NCBI GenBank assembly: GCA_026393115.1
Contig: JAPLAU010000019.1
Location: 1-37,651 of the forward strand
Length of the DNA stretch: 37,651 bases
DNA from: Actinomycetota bacterium
GTDB taxonomy: Bacteria; Actinomycetota; Actinomycetes; S36-B12; CAIYMF01
Direction: 5' to 3'
Positions 1 to 7,271 of this stretch are shown piece after piece. A program made the position numbers and the translations under genes. Every line of letters starts with the position of its first letter. Position 1 is the first letter of the stretch. Below the pieces are notes generated by a model that was not told the origin of the DNA, did no database searches, and saw only the letters and a list, made by a program, of their open reading frames with translations.

Positions 1-1
1 C

Positions 2-133
2 GACATGCGCCAGCTCACCCAGACAGACTGCGACGACGTTGCCCTCAGCCTCAATACCCGCCCACGCCAAACGCTGGGATGGAAGACTCCACAACAGGCC
101 CTCGACGAGGTCCTACGTGCAACAGCCGCTTGA
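2..133 (+). CDS. IS30-family transposase, C-terminal fragment
   Basis: This is the last 43 codons of a DDE transposase that catalyses cut-and-paste or circle-forming transposition of the IS. The fragment contains the hallmark IS30 C-terminal pattern: an Asn-x-Arg-Pro-Arg stretch (here NTRPRQTLGWKTPQQALDE) that follows the catalytic Glu region in this family. The reading frame enters from the left edge and stops at a TGA (131-133) inside the terminal inverted repeat, which is common for compact IS elements. The N-terminus of a protein of the same family begins at 37568, although from a different physical copy or the far side of a repeat. The fragment is partial because of the window edge, and nothing suggests decay. 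Confidence 0.88.
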   Translation, partial: DMRQLTQTDCDDVALSLNTRPRQTLGWKTPQQALDEVLRATAA

Positions 134-140
134 GACCGCC
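115..140. repeat. IS30-family right terminal inverted repeat (IRR)
   Basis: Read on the minus strand this 26-mer begins GGCGGTCTCAA and ends GTTGCACGT. The left terminal repeat at 37512-37537 has the same first 11 and last 9 bases and differs at only four internal positions. It overlaps the transposase stop codon. Confidence 0.88.
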
Positions 141-161
141 GCGCCTATGCGTGCTCAATGT

Positions 162-180
162 CCCCCCATGCGGATTGGGG
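162..180. other. Small hairpin between IS end and hydrolase 3' end
   Basis: CCCCCA and TGGGGG can pair around a seven-base loop. It lies downstream of the leftward hydrolase gene and just outside the IS. There is no T-run on either side, so calling it a terminator would be a guess. Confidence 0.3.
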
Positions 181-188
181 GTTGGTGT

Positions 189-208
189 TGGTGGTGGTGG
201 TGGTGGTG
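189..208. repeat. TGG trinucleotide microsatellite
   Basis: Six and two-thirds perfect TGG units lie in the short spacer between the IS end and the stop of the hydrolase. They are noncoding in my annotation. Such a tract can change length by slippage, but no gene depends on it here. Confidence 0.8.
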
Positions 209-218
209 AAGGAGGGGG

Positions 219-1097
219 TCAGGTGGAAGTGGTGCTGGGGCCGGTGTGGTCGAGCAGGAGATCGACAAAGCGCGGCGCGTCGAACGCGTGGGGTTCGTGC
301 CCGGCGCCTGGGAACACGACGAGGCGACTTCCCGGAAGCAACTCGTGCGCGCGCTCGCCGTGCATGATCGGAATCATCGGATCGCGGTCACCCCACACGA
401 TGAGCACGCGCTTGTCGTGTAACAAATACAGAATGTCGACGGCGCTTACTCGCTGACCGCTCGGACCGATCACGCTGCGCACGGTCGAAAGAAAAGCCGC
501 GCGGCGGTCTTCCTCAGCGAGCCAGCTGGCAGTCTCGAGAGCGTGCGGAGTGAGGAGGTGCGGCTCCAGACCCACTCGTCCCAGTTGCTCCCCGATCCAG
601 CGAGCGGCTCGCAACGTGCGCTCATTGATGGCAACCCGAATCGCCAAGTCGGCGCCGGGTAGCGACGCCGCGCGTAGTACGGGGAAGACTTCTTCGCCTA
701 GCCCACCGCTCGACACCAAGGTCATCGACTCGACGCGCTCTGGGAACTGGTAGTGGAACTGCATAGAAATGCCGCCACCGAGTGAGTGGCCGACGAAGTG
801 CGCTCGCGTGTGGCCGAGGTGATCGAGAAGATCGCGTAGTGAATTGGCCATGGCGCCGAGGCTGTAATCGCCTGAACCGCGAGACGACTCGCCGTGACCT
901 GGCAGATCGACCACGATGACTGCGGCTCCACGAGCGGCAAGGCGCTCAGGAATGTCGACCCAGGTGCGCTCACTGGATCCCATGCCATGAAGCAACAGGA
1001 TCGGAGCTCCGGTTCCCTCAAATTCACGGTAGGAGACCTGACGACCGTGCAGCGGCGCGATGCGCTGCTGCGGTCGTGGCTGGCTCTCGGTACTCAT
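219..1097 (-). CDS. Alpha/beta-hydrolase fold protein
   Basis: This is a 292-residue cytoplasmic alpha/beta hydrolase, the usual length for the esterase/epoxide-hydrolase/C-C-hydrolase superfamily. The oxyanion-hole motif HGMG is at residues 37-40. The nucleophile elbow GHSLGG is at 103-108 with Ser105 as nucleophile. The acid is Asp239 in WGDRDP and the base is His267 in GAGHEPH. A helical cap lies between about residues 135 and 215. There is no signal peptide. The ATG start is preceded by GGGAG about seven bases upstream. It is transcribed alone, away from the sugar cluster, under a region with two tandem palindromes that look like repressor sites. Substrate cannot be assigned: the superfamily covers esters, lipids and ring-cleavage products. 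Confidence 0.9.
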   Translation of the reverse strand: MSTESQPRPQQRIAPLHGRQVSYREFEGTGAPILLLHGMGSSERTWVDIPERLAARGAAVIVVDLPGHGESSRGSGDYSLGAMANSLRDLLDHLGHTRAHFVGHSLGGGISMQFHYQFPERVESMTLVSSGGLGEEVFPVLRAASLPGADLAIRVAINERTLRAARWIGEQLGRVGLEPHLLTPHALETASWLAEEDRRAAFLSTVRSVIGPSGQRVSAVDILYLLHDKRVLIVWGDRDPMIPIMHGERAHELLPGSRLVVFPGAGHEPHAFDAPRFVDLLLDHTGPSTTST

Positions 1098-1109
1098 CTC
1101 ACTCCCAAG

Positions 1110-1142
1110 GTACGGTTGCGTAACTTACGGTACCGTAACTTA
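1110..1142. promoter_or_regulatory. Tandem palindromic operator-like site upstream of the hydrolase
   Basis: A perfect 14-bp palindrome, TTACGGTACCGTAA, lies at 1125-1138. A degenerate copy at 1110-1123 matches 11 of 14 positions, and the two are offset by 15 bp. The octamer GTAACTTA is repeated directly at 1120-1127 and 1135-1142. The pair sits 13-45 bp upstream of the hydrolase ATG, where a promoter would be expected. This layout is typical of a dimeric repressor such as a TetR-family protein. No regulator gene is in the window, so this is inference. Confidence 0.55.
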
Positions 1143-1307
1143 GCCTAACCCGAGAAGTGGCCCCGATTCCACTCTGGTCGCAATTCACGTCCGAAAGTGT
1201 GGTGGGCACCACGTCGGGCACGACCTTCAGTGCGGGGAAGTGCCCGGAATGACCGCTATCCTTGACCTCTACGGGTGCATACGGCACCGATGGAGGGTGT
1301 CAGGCCT

Positions 1308-1901
1308 GTGGCGACGCGCATCGTTGACAGTGCAGAGGTTGATCCGCGGGCCACAATCGGCGACGGATCCTCAGTGTGGCACCTAGCACAGGTGCGTGAA
1401 GATGCTGTTCTCGGCGAGAACTGCATCGTTGGACGAGGTGCCTATGTGGGCACTGGAGTTCGTATCGGTGACAACGTCAAGATCCAGAACTACGCACTCG
1501 TCTACGAGCCTGCTGTGCTCGAAAGTGGCGTCTTCATCGGCCCCGCGGTGGTGCTCACCAACGACCACTACCCGCGTTCGGTGAACCCCGATGGCACCCT
1601 CAAGACTGGCCACGATTGGGAACCGGTGGGTGTCACAATTCGTGAGGGCGCGTCAATTGGCGCCCGTTCGGTGTGTGTTGCGCCCGTGGTCATTGGCCGC
1701 TGGGCACTCATCGCCGCCGGATCGGTCGTCGTCGCCGATGTTCCTGACTTCGCGCTGATGGCCGGTGTTCCGGCTCGTCGTCTTCGCTGGGTTGGTCGTG
1801 CCGGTGTTCCGCTCGAAGCCGATGGTCCCGACGAGTTTCGCTGCCCCTCCACGGGCGCCCGCTACAAGCAGATCGATGACAACACCCTCGAGGAGCTCTA
1901 G
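1308..1901 (+). CDS. wbpD: UDP-3-amino-sugar N-acetyltransferase, left-handed beta-helix (WbpD-like)
   Basis: This 197-residue hexapeptide-repeat acyltransferase probably transfers acetyl from acetyl-CoA to the 3-amino group of a UDP-2-acetamido-3-amino-glucuronate. Imperfect hexapeptide turns run from residues 11 to 145, for example VDPRATIGDG and GASIGA. The motif TNDHYPR at 84-90, inside the loop typical of WbpD/WlbB proteins, supports this subgroup over a generic maltose acetyltransferase. The C-terminal tail (FRCPSTGARY) resembles the usual Cys-containing tail but keeps only one Cys. I chose GTG 1308 because GGAGGG lies 11 bases upstream. ATG 1290 and GTG 1275 are in frame but lack a Shine-Dalgarno. 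It is the first gene of an operon, and the next gene starts directly after its stop. Confidence 0.85.
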   Translation: MATRIVDSAEVDPRATIGDGSSVWHLAQVREDAVLGENCIVGRGAYVGTGVRIGDNVKIQNYALVYEPAVLESGVFIGPAVVLTNDHYPRSVNPDGTLKTGHDWEPVGVTIREGASIGARSVCVAPVVIGRWALIAAGSVVVADVPDFALMAGVPARRLRWVGRAGVPLEADGPDEFRCPSTGARYKQIDDNTLEEL

Positions 1902-3050
1902 ATGGCCGACATGATTCCGGCAGCGCGACCCATCATCGGTGACGACGAGCGGGCGGCGGTCGATCGTGTTCTTCGTTCCGGCATGATCGCCGGTGGCCCG
2001 GAGGTTGCAGCGTTTGAAGAGGAGTTCAGCGCCATCGTTGCTGGTCGACACAGCATTGCCGTCAATTCCGGAACGTCGGCTCTGCACATGGCATTCGTGG
2101 CCGCGGGTATCGGCGCTGGCGATGAAGTCATCGTTCCGTCGTTCACCTTCGCCGCAACTGCCAACTCGGTGGCGCTGGCGGGCGCCACGCCAGTCTTCGC
2201 CGACATCGAAGCTGACTATTTCTGCCTCGACCCGGCTGCTGTTGAAGCCGCCATCACCCCGCGCACTCGCGCGATCATGCCGGTGCACCTCTACGGCCAC
2301 CCCGCGGCAATGCATCGCTTCGCTGAGATCGCGGCCACACACGACCTGATGATCTTCGAGGATGCGGCGCAGGCGCACGCTGCCGCGCTCGACGGCACAC
2401 CGGTCGGTGCCTTCGGAACAGCCGCGTCGTTCTCGTTCTACCCCACCAAGAACATGACGTCCGGCGAAGGTGGCATGGTCACTACCGGCGACGCCGATAT
2501 TGCGCGTCGCGTGAAGTTGTTGCGCAACCAGGGCATGGAACGTCGCTATGAAAACGAAGTCATCGGGTTTAACACTCGCATGACCGACATCCACGCAGCC
2601 ATCGGTCGTGTACAGCTTGCCAAGCTCGCCGGCTGGACCAAGCAACGACAAGACAACGCTGCCTTCCTCGACGCCAACATCAGTGGCGTCATCACGCCGC
2701 CGGTCGCGCCGGGCGCAACCCACGTCTATCACCAGTACACGATTCGCACGGTGGGTCACGATCGCGACGCGTTCTCAGAGGCACTCGCAGCCGAAGGTGT
2801 AGGCAACGGCGTGTACTACCCAATTCCGAATCACCGCCTGCCATCGCTCATTCATTTCTCGCCGCGTCCAGGTGACGGCCGTCAGTGCGGCACACAGGGA
2901 TGCTGTGCGGCAGGGGCATGCGAGGTTATGCCCGTCACCGAGCAGGTGGCGCGCGAGTGTCTGAGCTTGCCTGTTCACCCCTCGCTGTCGCAGGGTGACC
3001 TCGAGCGCATTGCGGCCGCGGTCACCAAGGTCGCATCGGCGGGTGCGTAA
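1902..3050 (+). CDS. wbpE: DegT/DnrJ/EryC1 (WbpE-like) PLP-dependent sugar aminotransferase
   Basis: This 382-residue aspartate-aminotransferase-fold enzyme probably converts UDP-2-acetamido-3-keto-glucuronate to the 3-amino sugar with glutamate as donor. The PLP-anchoring lysine is Lys183 in FYPTKNMTSGEGG. NSGTSA (55-60) and EDAAQAH (153-159) bind the cofactor. The start ATG directly follows the stop of the acetyltransferase, with GAGGAG seven bases upstream inside that gene. The stop overlaps the next ATG by one base (TAATG), so the three sugar genes are translationally coupled. Unusual: residues about 318-343 form an extra loop with a CX4CCX4C pattern (Cys329, 334, 335, 340), just before the conserved PVTEQ segment. 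I do not recall this in typical WbpE or ArnB proteins. Confidence 0.88.
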   Translation: MADMIPAARPIIGDDERAAVDRVLRSGMIAGGPEVAAFEEEFSAIVAGRHSIAVNSGTSALHMAFVAAGIGAGDEVIVPSFTFAATANSVALAGATPVFADIEADYFCLDPAAVEAAITPRTRAIMPVHLYGHPAAMHRFAEIAATHDLMIFEDAAQAHAAALDGTPVGAFGTAASFSFYPTKNMTSGEGGMVTTGDADIARRVKLLRNQGMERRYENEVIGFNTRMTDIHAAIGRVQLAKLAGWTKQRQDNAAFLDANISGVITPPVAPGATHVYHQYTIRTVGHDRDAFSEALAAEGVGNGVYYPIPNHRLPSLIHFSPRPGDGRQCGTQGCCAAGACEVMPVTEQVARECLSLPVHPSLSQGDLERIAAAVTKVASAGA

Positions 3051-4042
3051 TGGCTGATCTGCGGGCGGGACTCATTGGCCTAGGAATGATGGGGCGCCAC
3101 CACGCGCGCATTCTCGGTTCGTTGCCTGGTGTTGAACTCGTCGCTGTCGCTGACCCGGGCGGCGATCCTCACGGAGTGTCCGGTGGGCGTGCGGTACTGG
3201 CTTCCATCGATGAAGTCATCGCGACGGGCGTCGACTACTGCGTCGTCGCCGTTCCCACGGCATTCCATCTCGAGGTCGGACTCGCACTCGCCAATGCTGG
3301 CGTTCACGCTCTGGTTGAAAAGCCCCTCGCACACACTGCCGAAGCGGCGGCCGAACTCAATGCAGCGTTCACCTCGCGCGGACTCGTCGGTGCGGTAGGA
3401 CATATCGAGCGTTACAACCCGGCGCTGCAGCAAGCGCGCAAGCGCATCGAAGCAGGTGACCTCGGCTTGGTTTTCCAGGTGGCCACGCGACGTCAGGGCC
3501 CCTTCCCGGCGCGCATCGCCGATGTGGGTGTGGTGAAAGATCTCGGAACTCACGACATCGACCTCACGGCGTGGGTCACTCAGCGCCGTTACCTGCGTAT
3601 TAGTGCGGAGACAGCACATCGCAGCGGGCGTGAGCACGAAGACCTCGTCGCCGCCACAGGCTTGCTCGAGGGCGGCATCGTGGCCAATCACCTCGTGAAC
3701 TGGCTGTCACCTATGAAGGAGCGAGTCACGGTCATTACCGGTGAACGAGGAACCTTCGTGGCTGACACTCTCACTGCTGATCTGACCTTCCATGCCAACG
3801 GAACTGTTGCAAGCGAGTGGGACGAGCGTTCACACTTCCGAGGAGTGACCGAGGGCGATATGGTCCGCTTTGCATTCGCCAAGCCTGAGCCGCTTCGGTC
3901 CGAACACGAAAATTTCCGCGACGCTGTACTGGGTCTACCCGCCGATGTCGTCACCTTTGAACAGGGCGCGGCAACGGTCCGGGTGGCGGAGGCGGCATTA
4001 GAGTCGTCGGTGACAGGCACCACGGTCGAACTGGGAGATTAA
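3050..4042 (+). CDS. wbpB: Gfo/Idh/MocA oxidoreductase (WbpB-like UDP-GlcNAcA 3-dehydrogenase)
   Basis: This 330-residue NAD-dependent oxidoreductase is predicted to oxidise the C3 hydroxyl of UDP-N-acetylglucosaminuronate. That supplies the keto sugar used by the adjacent aminotransferase. The Rossmann glycine motif GLIGLGMMGRHHAR begins at residue 7. The family signature EKPL is at 90-93, and the active-site helix DLGTHDID with His168 is at 164-171. The all-beta C-terminal domain follows. It overlaps the aminotransferase stop by one base, and in WbpB/WbpE systems the two enzymes are known to act as a coupled pair that recycles NAD. Other MocA enzymes share the fold, so the assignment rests mostly on the three-gene set. 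Confidence 0.83.
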   Translation: MADLRAGLIGLGMMGRHHARILGSLPGVELVAVADPGGDPHGVSGGRAVLASIDEVIATGVDYCVVAVPTAFHLEVGLALANAGVHALVEKPLAHTAEAAAELNAAFTSRGLVGAVGHIERYNPALQQARKRIEAGDLGLVFQVATRRQGPFPARIADVGVVKDLGTHDIDLTAWVTQRRYLRISAETAHRSGREHEDLVAATGLLEGGIVANHLVNWLSPMKERVTVITGERGTFVADTLTADLTFHANGTVASEWDERSHFRGVTEGDMVRFAFAKPEPLRSEHENFRDAVLGLPADVVTFEQGAATVRVAEAALESSVTGTTVELGD

Positions 4043-4046
4043 CGGC

Positions 4047-5531
4047 GTGTCACGCATCGTCATGATCGTCGACAACGGTGTACGCGGCGATTCCCGTGTC
4101 ATCAAGACGGCGCAGAGTGTGGGACTCGCGGGTCACGAGGCGATCGTGATTGGTCGCGTCCTTGATAACTCGCTGCCCACCGAATTCACCTTGCGCGGCG
4201 GCGCGCGAGTGCAGCTTGTTCCGACCTCGCTGACGTTGCTGCGCAGTCTCAAGCGCACCCCCCGGCGATCGATTCTGCACCCCCTTGCTTACCCGACCTT
4301 TGAAGTACGAACGGTGCGGGCTTCTCGCCTCGACGCCCGCAAGGCGATGCACAGTGAACTGTGGTCGAGACGGGCGATCGATCGAGGGGTATCGACGCCG
4401 AGGTTGGCGCTGAGCAAGGCTCGACTCACTGTGAATCGGGTGTGGTTTCGCGTACGTGACAGCCAGTTCAAGAAGCTCACCCGGATGCGTTCAGGCGATC
4501 ACGGGCGCATCCACGGCTTGGTGGCGCGGGCGAAGATCGCACTCAACCCGGCCTACGGTTGGCGATCCCTCGATCCGCTACTGACTGACTACGAGCTTGA
4601 GTACGGCCCCGTCATTGATGCCCTCGAGCCCGACCTCATTCACGCTCACGATTTTCGAATGTCCGGGGTTGGTGTGCGAGCAGCAGAGCGGGCGCTTGCG
4701 GCCGGCCGGTCATGCGCTGTTGTCTACGACGCTCACGAGTTCATGCCCGGGGTGCGGGCCAAGAGTGACGTGTGGCGCCGTGCGAATAGGGCACACGAAC
4801 ACACGTACATCATTCGCGCCGATCGCGTGGTGACAGTCAGCGCGCAGTTGGCTGACTTGTTGCAGACCACCCACTCACTCGCCCTCGCGCCGAATGTGGT
4901 GCTCAATGCGCCCGAGGCCGAATCGGTGATTGCTGTTGAGGGGCAAGGGATTCGTGCGGTTCTGGAACTCGCCGCCGACGTTCCGTTGGTGGTGTATCAC
5001 GGCAGTCCGGCCAAACAACGAGGCCTCGAAACGGTGGTGAGAGCCCTCGCCGACCTTCCCGGTTACCACGCGGTGTTTGTTCTACCGCAGGCTGCTGAGA
5101 GTGCGTTGTATCTCAATGACGCCATCGATGAAGTGGGTGTGCGCGATCGAGTGCACTTCCTGCCGTATGTGCCACACGACCAAGTGGTCGACTTCCTGCG
5201 ATCAGCTGATGTCGGTGTCATTCCGATTGAACACGACGTCAACCACGAAATCGCGCTCATCACCAAGTTCTTTGACTACGCGCTCGCCGGACTGCCCATC
5301 GTGGTCAGCGATGTGAAGGCGATGTCTGAAGCGGTTGAAGACAATCACATTGGCACAGTCTTTCCGGCAGGTGACGCACCGGCCGCGGCTCGAGCACTGC
5401 GCGATGCCTACGACAACCGGGCACGTTACGCCGAGGGATACACCGCTGAATTGCTGCAGGGCTGGACTTGGGAGCAGCAGGCCGAGACGTTGCTGGCGAC
5501 CTATCGCGAGGCAGCTCCGTGGCTCACCTGA
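4047..5531 (+). CDS. GT4-like glycosyltransferase (GT-B fold)
   Basis: This is a 494-residue cytoplasmic or membrane-associated retaining glycosyltransferase of the GT-B type. The N-terminal domain begins [16 protein letters not shown] and contains LIHAHDF and [10 protein letters not shown] (about residues 195-235). The C-terminal donor domain has [14 protein letters not shown] and the donor-site region [20 protein letters not shown]. The GTG start lies four bases after the upstream gene, with GGGAG about ten bases before it. It is a paralog of the first half of the 946-residue protein at 10513-13353: RIVMIVDN...GDSRV and YDAHEF.PGV are shared. The donor may be the UDP-diacetamido-uronate made by this operon, but sequence alone does not show that. 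Confidence 0.87.
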   Translation: MSRIVMIVDNGVRGDSRVIKTAQSVGLAGHEAIVIGRVLDNSLPTEFTLRGGARVQLVPTSLTLLRSLKRTPRRSILHPLAYPTFEVRTVRASRLDARKAMHSELWSRRAIDRGVSTPRLALSKARLTVNRVWFRVRDSQFKKLTRMRSGDHGRIHGLVARAKIALNPAYGWRSLDPLLTDYELEYGPVIDALEPDLIHAHDFRMSGVGVRAAERALAAGRSCAVVYDAHEFMPGVRAKSDVWRRANRAHEHTYIIRADRVVTVSAQLADLLQTTHSLALAPNVVLNAPEAESVIAVEGQGIRAVLELAADVPLVVYHGSPAKQRGLETVVRALADLPGYHAVFVLPQAAESALYLNDAIDEVGVRDRVHFLPYVPHDQVVDFLRSADVGVIPIEHDVNHEIALITKFFDYALAGLPIVVSDVKAMSEAVEDNHIGTVFPAGDAPAAARALRDAYDNRARYAEGYTAELLQGWTWEQQAETLLATYREAAPWLT

Positions 5532-6826
5532 TCTATTTGGCTTACGGCTTTCCGCCGGCTTCAAAGAGTGGAACGTATCGACTTCGTGCGGTCGCCAACG
5601 CGTTCCGGCGTCGGGGCTGGGACGTCACTGTCATCAGTCCCGAACTGCGTTCGTTCGCGTGGGAAAGCGGCCTTGATCCGAGCCTGCTCGACAACACCGA
5701 ACCGGGAATCCGGGTTGTTGAGGCGCCCGTGCGGCGTGAGGACTTCAACCCCGATCTGCGGCAATGGACATTCAAGCGCGCATGGAATCCACGCGGCTGG
5801 CGTGACAAACAGAGCGCCCGCGACCAGGACACCTTTCCTGAGCCGGTGTTCGGCCCGTGGCGCGAGGCCTACGTCGCCGCCGCTCGCGCGGTGCAATTGG
5901 AGTATCCGGCCGATCTGGTCATGGCCTCGCCCAATCCGTACGTGCTGTTGAGTCCTGCGATGGAATTGCATCGCGAATTCGGCGTTCCGTATGTCATTGA
6001 CTATCGCGATGGCTGGTCGCTCAACACCGGAACGGGTGAGGTCGAATTCGATATCGACACACCCGCGGGTCGCATTGAACAGGAGGCCTTCGCGTCGGCC
6101 GATCAGTGTTGGTTCGTCAACGAGGCCATCCTCGATTTCTATGCAGACCGATTCGGTATGGCTGAGAAGTATCGTGTGGTGCGCAACGGATTCGACAGCG
6201 ATGACATGGTCGGAATCGATATCGCCCGCACCTCGTCACCACCCCTGCGCGTGGGGTACATCGGAAGCAACGCACTGGCCCCCGCTAGCTTCACCGCGGT
6301 ACTTGAGGGCTGGAAGAGGGCGCGAGACACCGTGCCGGCGCTTGCGGGTGGCGAGTTACATCTGTGGGGTCATATGGGTTCGGCGCATGCGCGCGGGGCT
6401 GAGGGCCGGTCGCGCATCGTCGAGAACAATGCGCGTAATGGAGTGACCTATCACGGGCCGTTGTCGCGTGCCGATCTTGCCGACACCTACGCATCGCTCG
6501 ACATCTTGCTTTTCATGCATCACGGACGACGCTTCGCGACCTCGGGCAAGGTCTACGAATACATGTCGACAGGTTTGCCCATCGTGTTTGCGGCACCTGA
6601 CGATCACGGTGCCACCGAGATCTTGCGCGACTATCCACTCAGCGCCGGTGGCGCGACCTTCGACCCCGTAGCCTTGGCTGCTCAGTTCGAACGTGCGGCG
6701 TCGTTGGCCGTGGCGCTCACGCCTGAGGTGAGAGCACAGGCAATCGCTACCGCTGAGCAGTTTGATCGACAAACGATTCTCGGGCCAGTCATCGACGAAT
6801 TGGATGCGCGCTATGGCCGACGCTAA
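5519..6826 (+). CDS. GT4-like glycosyltransferase
   Basis: This is a 435-residue GT-B glycosyltransferase. The N-terminus ([18 protein letters not shown]) is the glycine/proline-rich loop common in GT4 enzymes of surface polysaccharide clusters. VIDYRDGW lies near residue 160, and the donor-binding C-terminal segment [20 protein letters not shown] near residue 340. I chose GTG 5519, which overlaps the upstream stop by 13 bases and has GAGG seven bases before it. A longer reading frame extends upstream but only as an overlap with the preceding gene. Co-translation with both neighbours implies a role in assembling the same repeat unit. Confidence 0.86.
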   Translation: MAHLIYLAYGFPPASKSGTYRLRAVANAFRRRGWDVTVISPELRSFAWESGLDPSLLDNTEPGIRVVEAPVRREDFNPDLRQWTFKRAWNPRGWRDKQSARDQDTFPEPVFGPWREAYVAAARAVQLEYPADLVMASPNPYVLLSPAMELHREFGVPYVIDYRDGWSLNTGTGEVEFDIDTPAGRIEQEAFASADQCWFVNEAILDFYADRFGMAEKYRVVRNGFDSDDMVGIDIARTSSPPLRVGYIGSNALAPASFTAVLEGWKRARDTVPALAGGELHLWGHMGSAHARGAEGRSRIVENNARNGVTYHGPLSRADLADTYASLDILLFMHHGRRFATSGKVYEYMSTGLPIVFAAPDDHGATEILRDYPLSAGGATFDPVALAAQFERAASLAVALTPEVRAQAIATAEQFDRQTILGPVIDELDARYGRR

Positions 6827-7262
6827 CAAGGTGGGGCACCGCGCAGTTCTCGTCACGGGACGTCCGCTCCCTGTCACTGCGCTCAATGACTTTGGCGGTC
6901 AGGCAGTCGACCTCGGATTCTCGCTCGTGCTTTTTGTCACCGGCGACGCAAAACGGCCCGCCACGTTAGATCCGAGAATCAAGGTCGAGCGGTTGCGCGC
7001 CCGCGGCCGCACGCGCGTTGGTGGTAAGGCACGAAGTGTGGCTGCGAAGTTGGCCGTGCGGGGAAATATTCGCCAGCGCACTCTCGGGCTCACTGTGCTC
7101 GACTCGGCGCTCAACCGAGCAGCGAGTGAGGCTGACGTGCTCGTCGCTCTTGATCCTGATTCCGCTCTCGCGGTCTGGGCGCTTGCGCGCCGGCACCGGT
7201 CCGCGCTCGCTGTGTTGGGTCTGCCGGAACTTGCGCGTATTGCCGCTGAGGAACTCCAGTAG
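6813..7262 (+). CDS. Small Rossmann-like protein, possible stand-alone GT-B acceptor half
   Basis: I do not recognise this 149-residue protein as a named family. It reads like half of a GT-B enzyme. A beta strand and turn ([10 protein letters not shown]) are followed by a helix and a second strand (SLVLFVTGD), a basic middle part rich in Arg, and then [20 protein letters not shown]. The last segment resembles the HAHD-type segment closing the first half of GT4 N-domains. No C-terminal donor domain follows. It starts 14 bases before the upstream stop (ATG 6813; ATG 6804 is an alternative, and neither has a strong Shine-Dalgarno). It could pair with a neighbouring glycosyltransferase in the manner of split enzymes such as Alg13/Alg14, but this is speculation. 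Confidence 0.7.
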   Translation: MADANKVGHRAVLVTGRPLPVTALNDFGGQAVDLGFSLVLFVTGDAKRPATLDPRIKVERLRARGRTRVGGKARSVAAKLAVRGNIRQRTLGLTVLDSALNRAASEADVLVALDPDSALAVWALARRHRSALAVLGLPELARIAAEELQ

Positions 7263-7271
7263 GTTTGCGCC

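Larger units (their letters stand above)
1..140 (+). mobile_element. IS30-family element, 3' end (truncated by window edge)
   Basis: These 140 bases are the distal end of an insertion sequence. They hold the last codons of an IS30-type transposase and end in a 26-bp terminal inverted repeat at 115-140. That repeat matches, in inverted orientation, the one at 37512-37537, with 22 of 26 positions identical. The element reads on the + strand, in the same orientation as the copy that starts at the right edge. Most of the element lies outside the window, so completeness and target duplication cannot be judged. Confidence 0.9.

Noticed and set aside
189-208. TGG repeat considered as part of a CRISPR or phase-variable gene
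   Set aside because: It is a simple trinucleotide run without spacers and does not lie within a reading frame I accept.
1120-1142. GTAAC repeats as a GlnR nitrogen-control box
   Set aside because: The spacing between the GTAAC elements (15 bp start to start) does not fit the roughly 11-bp spacing of GlnR boxes.
1653-2759. 368-codon reading frame on the minus strand
   Set aside because: It is antisense to the acetyltransferase and aminotransferase, both of which have strong motifs.
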